This document shows positions 1 to 9,155 of a stretch of 64,000 bases of DNA, piece after piece; positions within the stretch are counted from its first letter, which is position 1; each line of letters starts with the position of its first letter. Position numbers and translations under genes: made by a program. The stretch covers positions 372,001 through 436,000 of the forward strand of contig CAVQXT010000001.1 of assembly GCA_963717945.1 (NCBI GenBank). Reading direction: 5' to 3'. The notes under the pieces were generated by a model, which had not been told where the DNA came from, ran no database searches, and saw nothing but the letters and a program-made list of their open reading frames with translations. The DNA is from FEN-299 sp963717945. Lineage in GTDB: Bacteria > Acidobacteriota > Vicinamibacteria > Vicinamibacterales > Fen-181.

Positions 1-2182
1 CGGCGCTCAACTCATCGGCGAAGGGGGCGACGACCATCGCGAACAGCTCCGCGAGCCGCGGCCGAGGGTCCGAGGCCGGCGAGCGCAGTTCGTTTCGCAC
101 CTGGAGCACCGTGCTGCGCAACTCGGCCGGCGTGGCGTGGAGCTCGAATTTCTTGCGGGCCTGCGCGGTGACGACGATGGCGTACGCGTGCTCATCGCCG
201 ACGAGCAGCCGGACGCCCAGCACGTGCGGCCCGAGGGCCGATAGCGTGGTCTGCAATCGGCTGACCTCAGACCGTTCCTTGCCCAACAGGGCGTTGGCGT
301 CGTCGGCGTCAGACTTCTGCGCGAGCTGCGGATAGAGCGTCTTGCGGAAGAAGTCCGACACCTCCCGGTTGGCGGCCTCGATCTTCGCCTCGAGCGTCGT
401 CATCCGGGCGTCCTCGTCCGCGGTTCGCGCCGCCTTGGCGCGCAGGACCGCGTAGTCCGCGCTCAGTCCCATCAGCGTCATCGCGGTCTGCTCCGGGACC
501 TCGAGGGCGCCCTGCGCCTTCTGCTGCGCGGCGGTCAGCTGCAGGCCCTCGGCCCGGGCCGCCGGGCTGTCGGCCGCACCGCGGACCACCTCCTTGAGCT
601 CCTGTTCCTTGAGCAGGTCGAGCACTTGCTCGGCCTCGCCGAGCCTGTCGGCCTGCACCAGGAGCTCCGCCAGGATCCGGTAGGTCGCCGACCTGGACAG
701 CACGAAGCCGGCCTGGAGGTCTTTGTCGAGGCCGGAGATGTTCTTCCTGATCTGCTGGTACGCATTCACCGCCTGCAGCCCGAACAGGATCGCCTCCTCC
801 GGGCGGTGCTGGTTGCGGAAGTCGAGCATGAGCGAGGTCTCGATGCCGCCCTCGATGCCCGGGTCGCCCGCCGCCGTGGCCAGCGACAACGCCGCGAGCT
901 TGCTCGAGAGCGCGCTCTCGGGCTGCTTGGCGGCCGAGTAGGCTCTGCCGATGATGCCGAGGACCAGCGACTGGCCCCGGGTGTCCGCCACCTCGCGGTA
1001 GATCGAGAGCGCCCTGAAGCCGACCTCGAGCGCCTTGTCCGGTTGCCGCAGGTCGAGGTAGACCCGGCTGAGGTTTCCGAGTGTCGTCGCCTCGCCGCGG
1101 CGGGCGCCGGTCTCGCGCCAGATCGGCAGCGCCCGGTTGAAGTACTCGAGGGCGTTCGCGCCCTGGTTCGTGTCGGCGTAGGCCCTGCCGATGTCGTTGA
1201 GCGCGAGCCCCTCGCCGTTGCGGTTTCCCACCTCCCGCCAGATCGGCAGCGCCTGGTTGTAGTAGTCGAGAGCCGTCTGGTGCTGGCCCAGATCGCGGTA
1301 GAGTCGGCCGATCTCGTTCAGCGTGAACGCCTCGCCCTGTCGGGCCCCGAGGCCGCGGTGGATCGACAGCGCACGGGAGTAAGCATCCAGCGCGTTCTGC
1401 TTCTGGCCGACCTCGCCGAAGGCGCGGCCCATGTTGTCGAGCGTCAGGGCTTCGCCAAGCCGTTGCCCCGCCTCGCGCCAGATCGGCAGCGCCTGGTTCA
1501 GATACTCCAGCGCTTCCTTGCCTTGGCCCATGTCCGCGTAGGTCTTGCCGAGATTGTCGAGCGTGGAGGCCTCGCCGGATCGGCCGAGCGCGTCCTTCAG
1601 ATACGGCAGCGCCGCGTCCAGGCGCCTCGAGGCGACCCGTTCTTTCAGGCTCTGGCCCTTCGCGGGTTTCCCGCTGCCGAGGTCGTGCCAGATCGACAGC
1701 GACGCGTTCAACGACTTCAGCGCCTCCTGCCGCTGCCCAAGGTTGTTGTAGGCCCGGCCCATGAAGTTGAGCGTGTTGGCTTCCGCCTCCCGAATGTCGA
1801 GCGAGCGCCACGTGGGCAGCACCTGGTTGAACAGGGCCAACGCCTTGCTCTCCTGGCCCATGTCCGTGTAGACCCTGCCCATCGTGCTGAGCGTCACGGC
1901 CTCAGCCATCTGGTTGTGGGCGTGCTGGACGATGGGCAGGGCTTCGTTCAGCGTGGCCAGCGCCTTCTGCAGCATGCCGGCCTCGCGATACAGGTAGCCG
2001 AGCGCGATCAGTTCGAGCACCTCGTCCCTCGTGTGGCGGCCCGATTTCGCCTCGGAGAGCTTGCGCTCGTGCTCGTCGATCTGGCCGCGTATCGACGATG
2101 TCTGGGCGACGGCCCTGCCCGCGGACGTCACCAGCCCCATTCCGAGGCATGCCGCAACGAGGATCTTCGGTACGTGGCTCAT
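1..2182 (-). CDS. TPR-repeat CHAT-domain (caspase-like) protein, exported, partial at window edge
   Basis: Reading leftward from ATG 2182 the frame stays open to base 1, about 727 codons. Residues 1-26 look like a Sec signal peptide ending near AVAQ. After a short helical segment come about ten tetratricopeptide units of the form 'A.eYlNqALPIWRE.g....ea.tL.n.Gr.y.dlGq', then a linker. The last ~70 visible residues (LLVGDEHAYAIVVTA...) match the start of a CHAT domain, a caspase-fold peptidase or binding module. The catalytic His/Cys region lies outside the window, so activity cannot be judged. The start has an AAGGGG ribosome site. It is the last gene of a minus-strand set with an unknown Tat protein and a C14 caspase. 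TPR-CHAT proteins elsewhere act in proteolytic signalling; an extracytoplasmic role is inferred from the signal peptide. Confidence 0.85.
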   Translation of the reverse strand, partial: MSHVPKILVAACLGMGLVTSAGRAVAQTSSIRGQIDEHERKLSEAKSGRHTRDEVLELIALGYLYREAGMLQKALATLNEALPIVQHAHNQMAEAVTLSTMGRVYTDMGQESKALALFNQVLPTWRSLDIREAEANTLNFMGRAYNNLGQRQEALKSLNASLSIWHDLGSGKPAKGQSLKERVASRRLDAALPYLKDALGRSGEASTLDNLGKTYADMGQGKEALEYLNQALPIWREAGQRLGEALTLDNMGRAFGEVGQKQNALDAYSRALSIHRGLGARQGEAFTLNEIGRLYRDLGQHQTALDYYNQALPIWREVGNRNGEGLALNDIGRAYADTNQGANALEYFNRALPIWRETGARRGEATTLGNLSRVYLDLRQPDKALEVGFRALSIYREVADTRGQSLVLGIIGRAYSAAKQPESALSSKLAALSLATAAGDPGIEGGIETSLMLDFRNQHRPEEAILFGLQAVNAYQQIRKNISGLDKDLQAGFVLSRSATYRILAELLVQADRLGEAEQVLDLLKEQELKEVVRGAADSPAARAEGLQLTAAQQKAQGALEVPEQTAMTLMGLSADYAVLRAKAARTADEDARMTTLEAKIEAANREVSDFFRKTLYPQLAQKSDADDANALLGKERSEVSRLQTTLSALGPHVLGVRLLVGDEHAYAIVVTAQARKKFELHATPAELRSTVLQVRNELRSPASDPRPRLAELFAMVVAPFADELSA

Positions 2183-2236
2183 CTGGCCCCTTCCATCTCG
2201 CGCGACCATCGTCGGCCTCACACGCCCGTCTCGCCC

Positions 2237-3310
2237 TCACTTCCTGGGGGCGGAGCCCTGAGGGGGCCACGCGGGCAGCGGCTGCACACTCACCTTCATG
2301 GACGCGTACGTGACGCCTGGCGCGGCGCTCTGCGCGCGCGTGGCCAGCGGGAGATTCGGGTCCGCGTCCCTGGGGACGAGGTACCCCTGCACCATCTCGA
2401 GGTTCGGCAGTTCCCTGGCCAGTTCGTCGGTGTGCTTCAGCGGGAGCATCAGATACTCGCCCGAGACCAGACCGATGTAGCGCGATTCGCGATCCGGATC
2501 GTTCAGCGACTGCTGCGTGGCCACGGCGGTGGTGAGGTTGCCGGACATGAGGAACTTCGTGCGATCTTCCCAATAGCTCAGCGTTTCGGTAAAGGTGCTC
2601 AGCGCGGGCACGCTGATGGCCGGCAGGCTCACGATGGGCACGAGCATCTTCGCCCCCGCGATCATCACATTCAGCGCCTTCACGAAAATGGAGGTGCTCG
2701 GCGCTTTCGAGATGTTGACGGCGACTTTTCCGGTGCCCCGGGTCAGCAGGATCTTGCTGGTGCCTTGCGTCGCCTTGGCCGTCCGGAAGCCCAGTTGCTC
2801 CAGCGACACCTTGCCGGCCTTGTCCGGGGCGAGCGACGCGATGGCCGTCCACGCCAGCGGCGCGACGATGTTCATGTACGGGAAGATCTGCGTCGTATCC
2901 ACGCGCAGCTGCGACGCGCGCACGCCGGCGTCGTCGCCGCCGGGGCGATACTGCGAGAGCGCGATGCTGACGGTGACGTCGCCGTCGTAGTCGAGCAGTT
3001 CGTCCTTCGTGATGTCGGTGGCATAGCGCCACTTCTTCGCGTCGTTCCTGAAGTGCAGGTACTGCGTTTCGGCGCCGGTGTCGGGGAGCTTGTCTTTCGG
3101 CCCGCGCGAAGCCGCCTTCCTGCCGTAGGCCGGGCTGTCAGGGTTGACCGAGTCGAAGAACCCGTTCCAGAAACTGTAGGAGTCGTGCGGGGTGTCCTCC
3201 GTCGGAGCGTGCGGCGCGGCGGCTTGTGCGGCGGCCAGCTCGGGCGCGAGCGCGGCCAGCAGACCGAGGGCGGAGGCATCCGTCATGAATCGGCGTCGGG
3301 AAGCGGACAT
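2237..3310 (-). CDS. Tat-exported protein of unknown family
   Basis: Protein of 357 residues. I chose ATG 3310 over the in-frame 3343 because GAGGAG lies 7 bases upstream and translation then begins MSASRRRFM, a twin-arginine signal followed by a hydrophobic stretch ending near AAAQ. The mature part starts with an acidic/aromatic segment (DSYSFWNGFFDSVNPDSPAYG). It continues with mixed beta-rich sequence (YDGDVTVSIALSQYRPGGDD, YIGLVSGEYLMLPLKHTDEL). I recognise no domain or catalytic motif. It sits between a caspase-like protease (72 bp upstream) and a TPR-CHAT protein (54 bp downstream), all on one strand. An operon is likely, and a function as substrate, partner or regulator of those proteases is a guess only. 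Export through Tat suggests it folds, or binds a cofactor, before export. Confidence 0.75.
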   Translation of the reverse strand: MSASRRRFMTDASALGLLAALAPELAAAQAAAPHAPTEDTPHDSYSFWNGFFDSVNPDSPAYGRKAASRGPKDKLPDTGAETQYLHFRNDAKKWRYATDITKDELLDYDGDVTVSIALSQYRPGGDDAGVRASQLRVDTTQIFPYMNIVAPLAWTAIASLAPDKAGKVSLEQLGFRTAKATQGTSKILLTRGTGKVAVNISKAPSTSIFVKALNVMIAGAKMLVPIVSLPAISVPALSTFTETLSYWEDRTKFLMSGNLTTAVATQQSLNDPDRESRYIGLVSGEYLMLPLKHTDELARELPNLEMVQGYLVPRDADPNLPLATRAQSAAPGVTYASMKVSVQPLPAWPPQGSAPRK

Positions 3311-3381
3311 CGTCTTTCTCCTCAGAAGGATGCTCGAATCCACGTGGCGCGTCGCTCGACCGTCCTGTCAGTGTCCGAGAC

Positions 3382-5787
3382 TCACTTCGTCGTGTCCCTG
3401 GGAGAACTTCGAACGGTAATCACACCGATCCCCCAGTTGGTCGGTATCTCGCCGGAGAACCCGCGCGTCCCGCCGCTGGTCTGATTCAACAGTTTCTCGA
3501 GAGGCGACCCCGATCCCCGCGTTCCGCGCGAGGCAGCCCCCTCGAAGTTGAGCGCGTAGGGGTCGGGCAGCGGCTGCGCCGTGCTGAGCAGAATCAGGGT
3601 GTCCACGCCGTAGGGCGGGCCGATGCGCAGCGCAGGCGCGCCGGGGAGGAAGAACCGGCGCCCGTTGTCTGCCGCGTTGGGGAATTGGTTCTCGGAGTAG
3701 TTGCCCGGGTAGAGCAGCGTGCCCTTGCCGTGGCAATCGATGTCCAGAATATAGACCCAGCGCTTCTCGACGACCCGGTCGGAGGACTGCAAGGCCATCC
3801 TCAGCACGTCGCCCTGCCGCACCGTCGCATCCGCGGCCAGCGGCGAATCGCCAGGCGCCGGGACGAGGGCCAGGGAGTAGTAGTCGGAGGTGGAGGCTCC
3901 GGCGGGGCTGTCTGCCAGCTCGAGCCAGCCATGGACCTTCGCCAGCCGCGAGGCGAACGTGCTCAGCGCCGCTCCGCCATCCCCCTGGACGTCCTTCCCG
4001 TCCGCCGCCACCCAATCGCTGCGTACCGGATATGGCGACGTCGGAGAACAACCGGGGCTGTGGTCGGGACGACCGGGACTCGGAGATCCGGCCGCCAGGG
4101 CGCCCTTGTTGAACCAGGCGTAAGCAGGCCCGTTCGCGGTCAGCACACCGGTCAGCGCGTAGTGAGCGTCGGCCAGTCCGGCTGCGCTCTGGACGGCGCT
4201 GTCGGGATCGCCCCGAAGGAGCGTCTCCGCCAGCTCTCGCGACGGCGGGAGGTTGACCCACAGTTTCGTTCCGGCGGGAAGATGCGACTTCAATGCGCCC
4301 GCGGTCAGTCGCGCGCCCAGGCCAAAGGAGGACGCCGCGCCGCCCTGTTGCAGCGTCCACTGCGTGCCGTCCCAACTGAGGAGATGGGTCCAAGGGTCCT
4401 CAGCCGGGTCGGACACGGAGGCGATGCCGGCAGCTTCGACCTCCGCGGTCGCGGCGCGGATCTCGTCACGGGAGAGATTCGCGGGCCAGTGCCAGACGCG
4501 GAGCGGAGCCGACTCCGCCGCGCTCCACTTCGTCAATTCGAAGATCTCACCGGGAGCCACCGTGGCTCCGGAGGGGCTGACGACCTCGGCCGTGGAGCGC
4601 GCGATGCCCTCCAGGCCGATCACCCGAAGGTGGATCGTCTGGCCCTTGCCGTTCGGGACGGTCGAGGCGAATTCGCTCCCGATCCCGATGCCCGAGACGC
4701 GACCGATGTCCAGCCACACCCCGCCGTCGTCGTCGGTCCTGATCGCTGCGCTGCGGACCTTGCCGGAATCGCGCTCCGTCCCTCCGAAGAGCGGTTGCCG
4801 GCGCCGCGCCGCCGTCGCGTCCAGGTCCGGCTCCTGGTCGGGGACCCCGCCGCCCTCGAGCACGGCCTTCACCCGCTGATAGAGGATCGAGGCCGGCGTG
4901 TCCGCGGGCATGGCCCGCAGCGCTTCGATCAGAGCGGCGGTGAAGGCGCCATGCGGCTCGGTGGCCGGAGCGGAGAGAGGCATCTCCTTTGCCGTCTGGT
5001 CCTGCTGCGCTGCGGAGAACACCAGGGCGGGATTGTCCTCCCGCTCGGTGGGCGCGGGCCGGGGCTGGCCGTTCGGTAGCAGGTCGGGCCCTTCCGCGAT
5101 GTCGCGCGGATCGAAGGCGAGGCTCCTCTCTCGGTATTTCGCCCCGATACCCCGGCTGATGGCGCCGCTGTGGCAACTGTCGAAGATCACCGTGAGATGC
5201 ACGCCCTTGTCCAGGGCCGCGTTGAAGATGCGGGTCATCTCGCGATCGCGGATGTCGTAGCCGCCCTTGTAGGCGTCGGACGGCACGAGCGTGCTATCCG
5301 CGTGGACGTAGTCGCCGTTCACGAGCACGGTGAGCTTGGTGCCCTTGCTGTTGACTCGCAGGGAGCCGTGGCTGGCGTCGTAGAAAACGACGACGTCGCC
5401 GCGCTGCGGAAGGTCGACGAGATACTTCTGCATGGCGGCGAGCGTGCCGTCGTGAGAGGTTTGCGCGGCCGACAGAACGATCACGCCAGGTCGTGGACTT
5501 CTCGGAGCGGGGTTGGTCAGCAGAACCACGTTGTTGGCAGGGAAGGCGAACTTGGGGCTGGTGAGCTCGTCAGCCATCGCCTGCGCGTCGTTGACCGCGC
5601 CATCGAGGTTCTCGAACGCGCCGAGCTCACACCGACCGTAGGTGCAACCGGCAGGATGTTGGGCGTGTGTGCCGGCGGGCTGATAGGTGTTGATGCCGAC
5701 GATCAGCGCGCGTCGGGTCTGTGCTGTGACCTGTACCCCGCAGAGGACGCATAGCGAGCAGGAAAGAGCAGCAGAATACGCGTTCAT
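3382..5787 (-). CDS. Secreted caspase-family (C14, metacaspase-like) peptidase with DUF4384-like C-terminal domain
   Basis: Protein of 801 residues with an N-terminal signal peptide (cleavage near VTAQ-T). Residues ~24-330 form a caspase fold: RRALIVGINTY at the start, the catalytic His in VVVFYDASHGS (His140) and the catalytic Cys in IFDSCHSG (Cys205). The His motif departs from the usual YSGHG but keeps His-Gly. A long beta-rich middle follows. Residues ~650-790 (GDVLRMALQSSDRVVEKRW, then YILDIDCHGKGTLLYPGNYS) resemble DUF4384, a domain often attached to bacterial caspases and related serine/threonine kinase systems. The length is typical of multi-domain bacterial caspases. It is first in a minus-strand set with a Tat-exported unknown and a TPR-CHAT protein. 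Proteolysis outside the cytoplasm is inferred from the signal peptide. Confidence 0.88.
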   Translation of the reverse strand: MNAYSAALSCSLCVLCGVQVTAQTRRALIVGINTYQPAGTHAQHPAGCTYGRCELGAFENLDGAVNDAQAMADELTSPKFAFPANNVVLLTNPAPRSPRPGVIVLSAAQTSHDGTLAAMQKYLVDLPQRGDVVVFYDASHGSLRVNSKGTKLTVLVNGDYVHADSTLVPSDAYKGGYDIRDREMTRIFNAALDKGVHLTVIFDSCHSGAISRGIGAKYRERSLAFDPRDIAEGPDLLPNGQPRPAPTEREDNPALVFSAAQQDQTAKEMPLSAPATEPHGAFTAALIEALRAMPADTPASILYQRVKAVLEGGGVPDQEPDLDATAARRRQPLFGGTERDSGKVRSAAIRTDDDGGVWLDIGRVSGIGIGSEFASTVPNGKGQTIHLRVIGLEGIARSTAEVVSPSGATVAPGEIFELTKWSAAESAPLRVWHWPANLSRDEIRAATAEVEAAGIASVSDPAEDPWTHLLSWDGTQWTLQQGGAASSFGLGARLTAGALKSHLPAGTKLWVNLPPSRELAETLLRGDPDSAVQSAAGLADAHYALTGVLTANGPAYAWFNKGALAAGSPSPGRPDHSPGCSPTSPYPVRSDWVAADGKDVQGDGGAALSTFASRLAKVHGWLELADSPAGASTSDYYSLALVPAPGDSPLAADATVRQGDVLRMALQSSDRVVEKRWVYILDIDCHGKGTLLYPGNYSENQFPNAADNGRRFFLPGAPALRIGPPYGVDTLILLSTAQPLPDPYALNFEGAASRGTRGSGSPLEKLLNQTSGGTRGFSGEIPTNWGIGVITVRSSPRDTTK

Positions 5788-5951
5788 ATGCGCTGCGAGC
5801 TAGAAACCGCGTTGAAGTATAGCTCTGCGCTTGGGCAATGCAAAGCTGATGCCCGTTCCGGCGAGCTGGCACGGTGGTGCCCACCTGAAATGTAAGGAGA
5901 TCTTCTCGGCGTGGAGGCAAGACCGTCGCCGGCCGCCGAGGGCCGGGCCCT

Positions 5952-6494
5952 CTACTGGCTCTTCTTCCAGGCCATCTCAACGGTGACGGGGATCTCGTTC
6001 TTGATCGGCATCGTCAGCAGGGACGGCGGGTCGATCTTGAAATCGGAGAGCGTCGCCGGAATCGTGCCCGCGATCCGTGTCTCGTCGCCGGTCGTCGTCA
6101 CCTGGAACGGGACCTGCTTGTAGCGCGCGGTCTGGCCGGCGAACTCGACCTCGAGGTCGGCGTGGATCGTACCGGACGCCGCGCCACTCTCGGGGACCGT
6201 CGTCCTGACGGTCACCATCGGAAACTGCGCGCCGCGCGCCGCCTGGATCATGTGCAAGTCGCGGTTGGTGTCGCCCGTGACGAACGACTGCACCGGGACC
6301 GCCACCAGCACCTCGCACGCGCCGGCGGTGCACACGCCCTTGCCGCGGGCCGCGTGGCTGGTGCCCTCCATCTGGTGCAGCGGATGCGACACGTGGTAGG
6401 TGAGCGTGGAGTGCACGAGCGTCCACTGAACGTCGGATGCGGCCGCCAGTCGGGGCGCCAGCAGCACGAGACACACGCAGAGAAGATTCCTCAT
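5952..6494 (-). CDS. YceI family periplasmic protein
   Basis: Protein of 180 residues with a signal peptide (MRNLLCVCLVLLAPRLAAAS). The mature sequence shows the YceI lipocalin-like pattern: W..v.s.ltYhVsHplh.. at the start, a central F..D.....H..a.......FP.v..r segment, and repeated amphipathic strands. YceI proteins bind isoprenoid or other amphipathic molecules in the periplasm and are often encoded beside cytochrome b561. Here the start codon lies only 3 bases after the stop of a membrane protein that carries several membrane-embedded histidines, so translational coupling and a shared role are likely. What it binds cannot be read from the sequence. Confidence 0.85.
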   Translation of the reverse strand: MRNLLCVCLVLLAPRLAAASDVQWTLVHSTLTYHVSHPLHQMEGTSHAARGKGVCTAGACEVLVAVPVQSFVTGDTNRDLHMIQAARGAQFPMVTVRTTVPESGAASGTIHADLEVEFAGQTARYKQVPFQVTTTGDETRIAGTIPATLSDFKIDPPSLLTMPIKNEIPVTVEMAWKKSQ

Positions 6495-6497
6495 CGA

Positions 6498-7340
6498 TCA
6501 CCACTTGATCGACACCGACATGATCGCCGCCGCGTAGGCGCCGAGCGTCACCACCCCCACGGCCCCGTGGTAACCCGCAATCCCGTGCACGCGCTGGCCC
6601 TGGCTGAGCTGATGGTAGGCCATGGCGCCGAGCACCGGCGTGAGCACCATCCCCGCGCCGTGCACCCACGCCAGCATCTTGTGAACCCGCGTCGGCCCGC
6701 TCGCCTTCGCCCCCTTCACCTTCGGCGCGAAGATGGCGAACGACGCCGACGTCCAGTACATGCCCGTCGTCACCGCGCCGAGCGCCGCGTGCACGTTGCG
6801 CCCGGTTCGGCTCTCCTGCCTGCCGCCCGCAAACAGGCTGGCGACGACCGTCGCCGCGAGCGGCACCGTCGTGAACAGCCCCAGCCGCTGGTGGATCTTC
6901 AGCATGTGCGACCGACGGTCGAGCCGCGCCTGCTCCTCGGGGTTGCCTGTCAACTGCTGCGGGGTGAAGCCCAGGTCGGCCAGCGACGGCGGCGTGCGCG
7001 CCGCCAGCGCGACGTCGACCGCCTGCGCCCCGGACGCGGCGACCGACACCTTGACGGTCTTCGGTTCGTAGCCTCCCGCCGACACGGACATCTCGTACTC
7101 GCCAGGGGGCAGGTCCGCGATCGCGTACTCGCCGGCGGCGCCGGTCGTCGTCGTGATCGACTGGCCGGTGGCCAGGTTCTTCACCGCCACCGTGGCATTG
7201 GCGACCGCCCCGCCCGACGGCCCGGTGACCGTCCCGGCGATGCCGCCGACCTGCGTCTGGGCGCCCACAGGCGGCACGCTCATCAGGCACAGCGCGGCCA
7301 CGAGCGCCGCGGAAACGGTCCGTCCGGGTCTCGGGTGCAT
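6498..7340 (-). CDS. Carboxypeptidase-regulatory-like domain fused to a four-helix, His-rich membrane domain (cytochrome b561-like)
   Basis: Protein of 280 residues. A signal peptide (ends VGAQ) is followed by a beta-sandwich of the CarboxypepD_reg type at residues ~30-115 (GGIAGTVTGPSGGAVANATV, then AGEYAIADLPPGEYEMSVSA). A linker leads to about four hydrophobic helices (~150-280). Histidines recur at helix ends: HMLKIHQRLGL, NVHAALGAV, VHKMLAWVHGAG, YHQLSQGQRVHGIAGYHG. This spacing recalls cytochrome b561 and related b-type haem proteins, although I cannot prove haem ligation. The downstream YceI gene, 3 bp away, supports the b561 analogy because those families commonly co-occur. The fusion to an extracytoplasmic regulatory sandwich is unusual. 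A plain membrane protein without haem is the alternative. Confidence 0.8.
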   Translation of the reverse strand: MHPRPGRTVSAALVAALCLMSVPPVGAQTQVGGIAGTVTGPSGGAVANATVAVKNLATGQSITTTTGAAGEYAIADLPPGEYEMSVSAGGYEPKTVKVSVAASGAQAVDVALAARTPPSLADLGFTPQQLTGNPEEQARLDRRSHMLKIHQRLGLFTTVPLAATVVASLFAGGRQESRTGRNVHAALGAVTTGMYWTSASFAIFAPKVKGAKASGPTRVHKMLAWVHGAGMVLTPVLGAMAYHQLSQGQRVHGIAGYHGAVGVVTLGAYAAAIMSVSIKW

Positions 7341-7576
7341 GAGCGTTCTCCGGTCAAGAACGATTTGCCTTCGTCAATCCTAGCCGAAATGGCGTCGTGT
7401 CGACACGGCATTGGATCGGCTCGTTGCAGCTCAGGTGTACGATGGGGCGGTGGGGCGGGCGGCATCGCCCGCCGGCCGGTGGGTGTCGGCGAGGGACGCC
7501 GGCGGCTATCGAGGGCCGAGCGCCGTGTCGTAACAGGTCGTCGAGACCAGGGGAGACTCTCATCGAGACGCCTCGC

Positions 7577-9097
7577 ATGACCTCTCGGGTGAACCGCCGC
7601 CTCCTGCTGGCGCTGGCCATGATCTGCGTGCTGAGCGCGCCCGCCTTCCTCACGGGCTTCCTGACCGACATGGACGCTTACACGCAGCCGGCCGACAAGC
7701 TGCTGCGCGGGGGCGCGCTCTACCACGACACGCTCGACACCAAGCCGCCGATGATCGTGCTTCACTACGCGCTCGTCTTCTGGCTGGTCGGCGCCACGAG
7801 CCTCGCGGCCGTGAAGATCGTCACCGTCGGGATTCTCGTCGCCTCCGCGCTGATCCTCCGGCGCATCCAGCTGGCGTTGTGGCCGGCGTCTCCCGGCGCC
7901 GACCTCGTCGTGGTGCTGTTCGTGCTGGGCAGCTTCGGCGGGTGGGGAGGCGACTTCCTGTCGTCCAGCACCGAGATCCCGGCGAACCTGTTCATCCTGC
8001 TCGGCGTCTGGGGGATGGTCGGCGATCACTTCGCGTTTCGGCCCGCGCGGCTCGTCGCGGCCGGCATCAGTCTTGGGGTCGCATTCCTCTACCGCTATCA
8101 CGCGGGAGCGCCGCTGGCGGCATACGGCCTCGTGCTCCTGCTGCAGTGGCGCCAGTTCGGGAAAGTCGCTCCCCGCCTCGTGGCGGTCGGCGCGGGGTTC
8201 CTCGTCCCCATCGCCGCGCTGGTCGCCTACTTCGCGGCGACCGGCGGCCTCGACGACCTGCTGCTGCACGTGAAGTACGTCGTCTTCTACCTGCGAGGCG
8301 CGGAAGTCCACTGGCCGGCGGCCAGCCTGCGGATCCTGACCGGCGTGGCGACCCTGCTCCAGCTCCTGCTGCTCGCCGGCCTCGAAGTCGCGGGCGTCGT
8401 GCGGGAACGGCTGTTCTCCAGGCAGAACCTCTTTCTGCTGCTGTTTCTGGGCTTCTCGCTGCTGACGTTCTTCGTCGGCGGCCGCTTCTTCGGGCACTAC
8501 CTCATCGCGTCGATCCCGCCGCTCGCGCTGCTCGCCGCGGCGCGGCTGTCCAGGCCGCCGGAAGACCAGCCGGCGGGCACGCCTCTTCGACGGGTCATCC
8601 GCCGCTACGAGCGATACGCCATCCCGTGCCTCGCGGCCCAGGCCGCCTTCTTCTTCGTGGCGAACTCCCTCTACTTCGTCACCCGGCCGGCGGAACCGCC
8701 ATACGAGAACCTCGCCCGAATCGTCCGGGCGCACTCGACCAGAGACGACCCGGTCTTCGTCTGGACGACCAGGACGCACCTGCTGCTGGCCGTCGACCGG
8801 ACGTACGCCACGCGGTTCATCTCGAACGACTTCCTCGTCGGCCGGATGTACGGCACCCGCCATCGGCTTCCGACCGCGACCGCGGAGTCGGCGTGGGAGG
8901 CCGCCGTCAAGGATCTGTGGCCCATCCTGATGGCCGACCTGAACGCCGCGCAGCCGAAGGTGATCGTCGACGACACCCCTGAGAACTCCGCCTTCACGCT
9001 CGACCGGTACCCGCCGCTGCGGACGTTTGTCGAGCAGGGCTACGGCCCCTGCGTCAGGGCGGACGGCTTGTGCGTCTACATCAGAAAAGCGTCGTAG
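7577..9097 (+). CDS. GT-C type membrane glycosyltransferase (PMT/ArnT-like)
   Basis: Protein of 506 residues. The frame is open from 7397, but MTSRVNRRLLLALAMICVL at 7577 gives a normal first membrane segment and has GAGACG just upstream. Around ten transmembrane helices are visible. The first periplasmic loop carries an acidic pair, DMDAYTQPADKLLRGGALYHDT, with DTKPPM after it. This is typical of the PMT_2/GT39-like fold, in which an Asp in loop 1 binds the polyprenyl-phosphate sugar donor. The C-terminal ~120 residues are a soluble domain (VFVWTTRTHLLLAVDRTYATR). It probably transfers a sugar from a lipid carrier to protein or lipid on the outer face of the inner membrane; the acceptor is unknown. 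No glycan cluster surrounds it. Confidence 0.82.
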   Translation: MTSRVNRRLLLALAMICVLSAPAFLTGFLTDMDAYTQPADKLLRGGALYHDTLDTKPPMIVLHYALVFWLVGATSLAAVKIVTVGILVASALILRRIQLALWPASPGADLVVVLFVLGSFGGWGGDFLSSSTEIPANLFILLGVWGMVGDHFAFRPARLVAAGISLGVAFLYRYHAGAPLAAYGLVLLLQWRQFGKVAPRLVAVGAGFLVPIAALVAYFAATGGLDDLLLHVKYVVFYLRGAEVHWPAASLRILTGVATLLQLLLLAGLEVAGVVRERLFSRQNLFLLLFLGFSLLTFFVGGRFFGHYLIASIPPLALLAAARLSRPPEDQPAGTPLRRVIRRYERYAIPCLAAQAAFFFVANSLYFVTRPAEPPYENLARIVRAHSTRDDPVFVWTTRTHLLLAVDRTYATRFISNDFLVGRMYGTRHRLPTATAESAWEAAVKDLWPILMADLNAAQPKVIVDDTPENSAFTLDRYPPLRTFVEQGYGPCVRADGLCVYIRKAS

Positions 9098-9155
9098 CCC
9101 CGGGTTCGGCGCTATCCTGAAGGCGTGTCGGGAACCGCAGCCATGGAGGTGTGAG

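Noticed and set aside
626..3484. 952-codon open frame on the plus strand
   Set aside because: It mirrors the real minus-strand genes; composition is Arg/Val/Leu-rich without domains, as expected for the shadow of GC-rich coding DNA.
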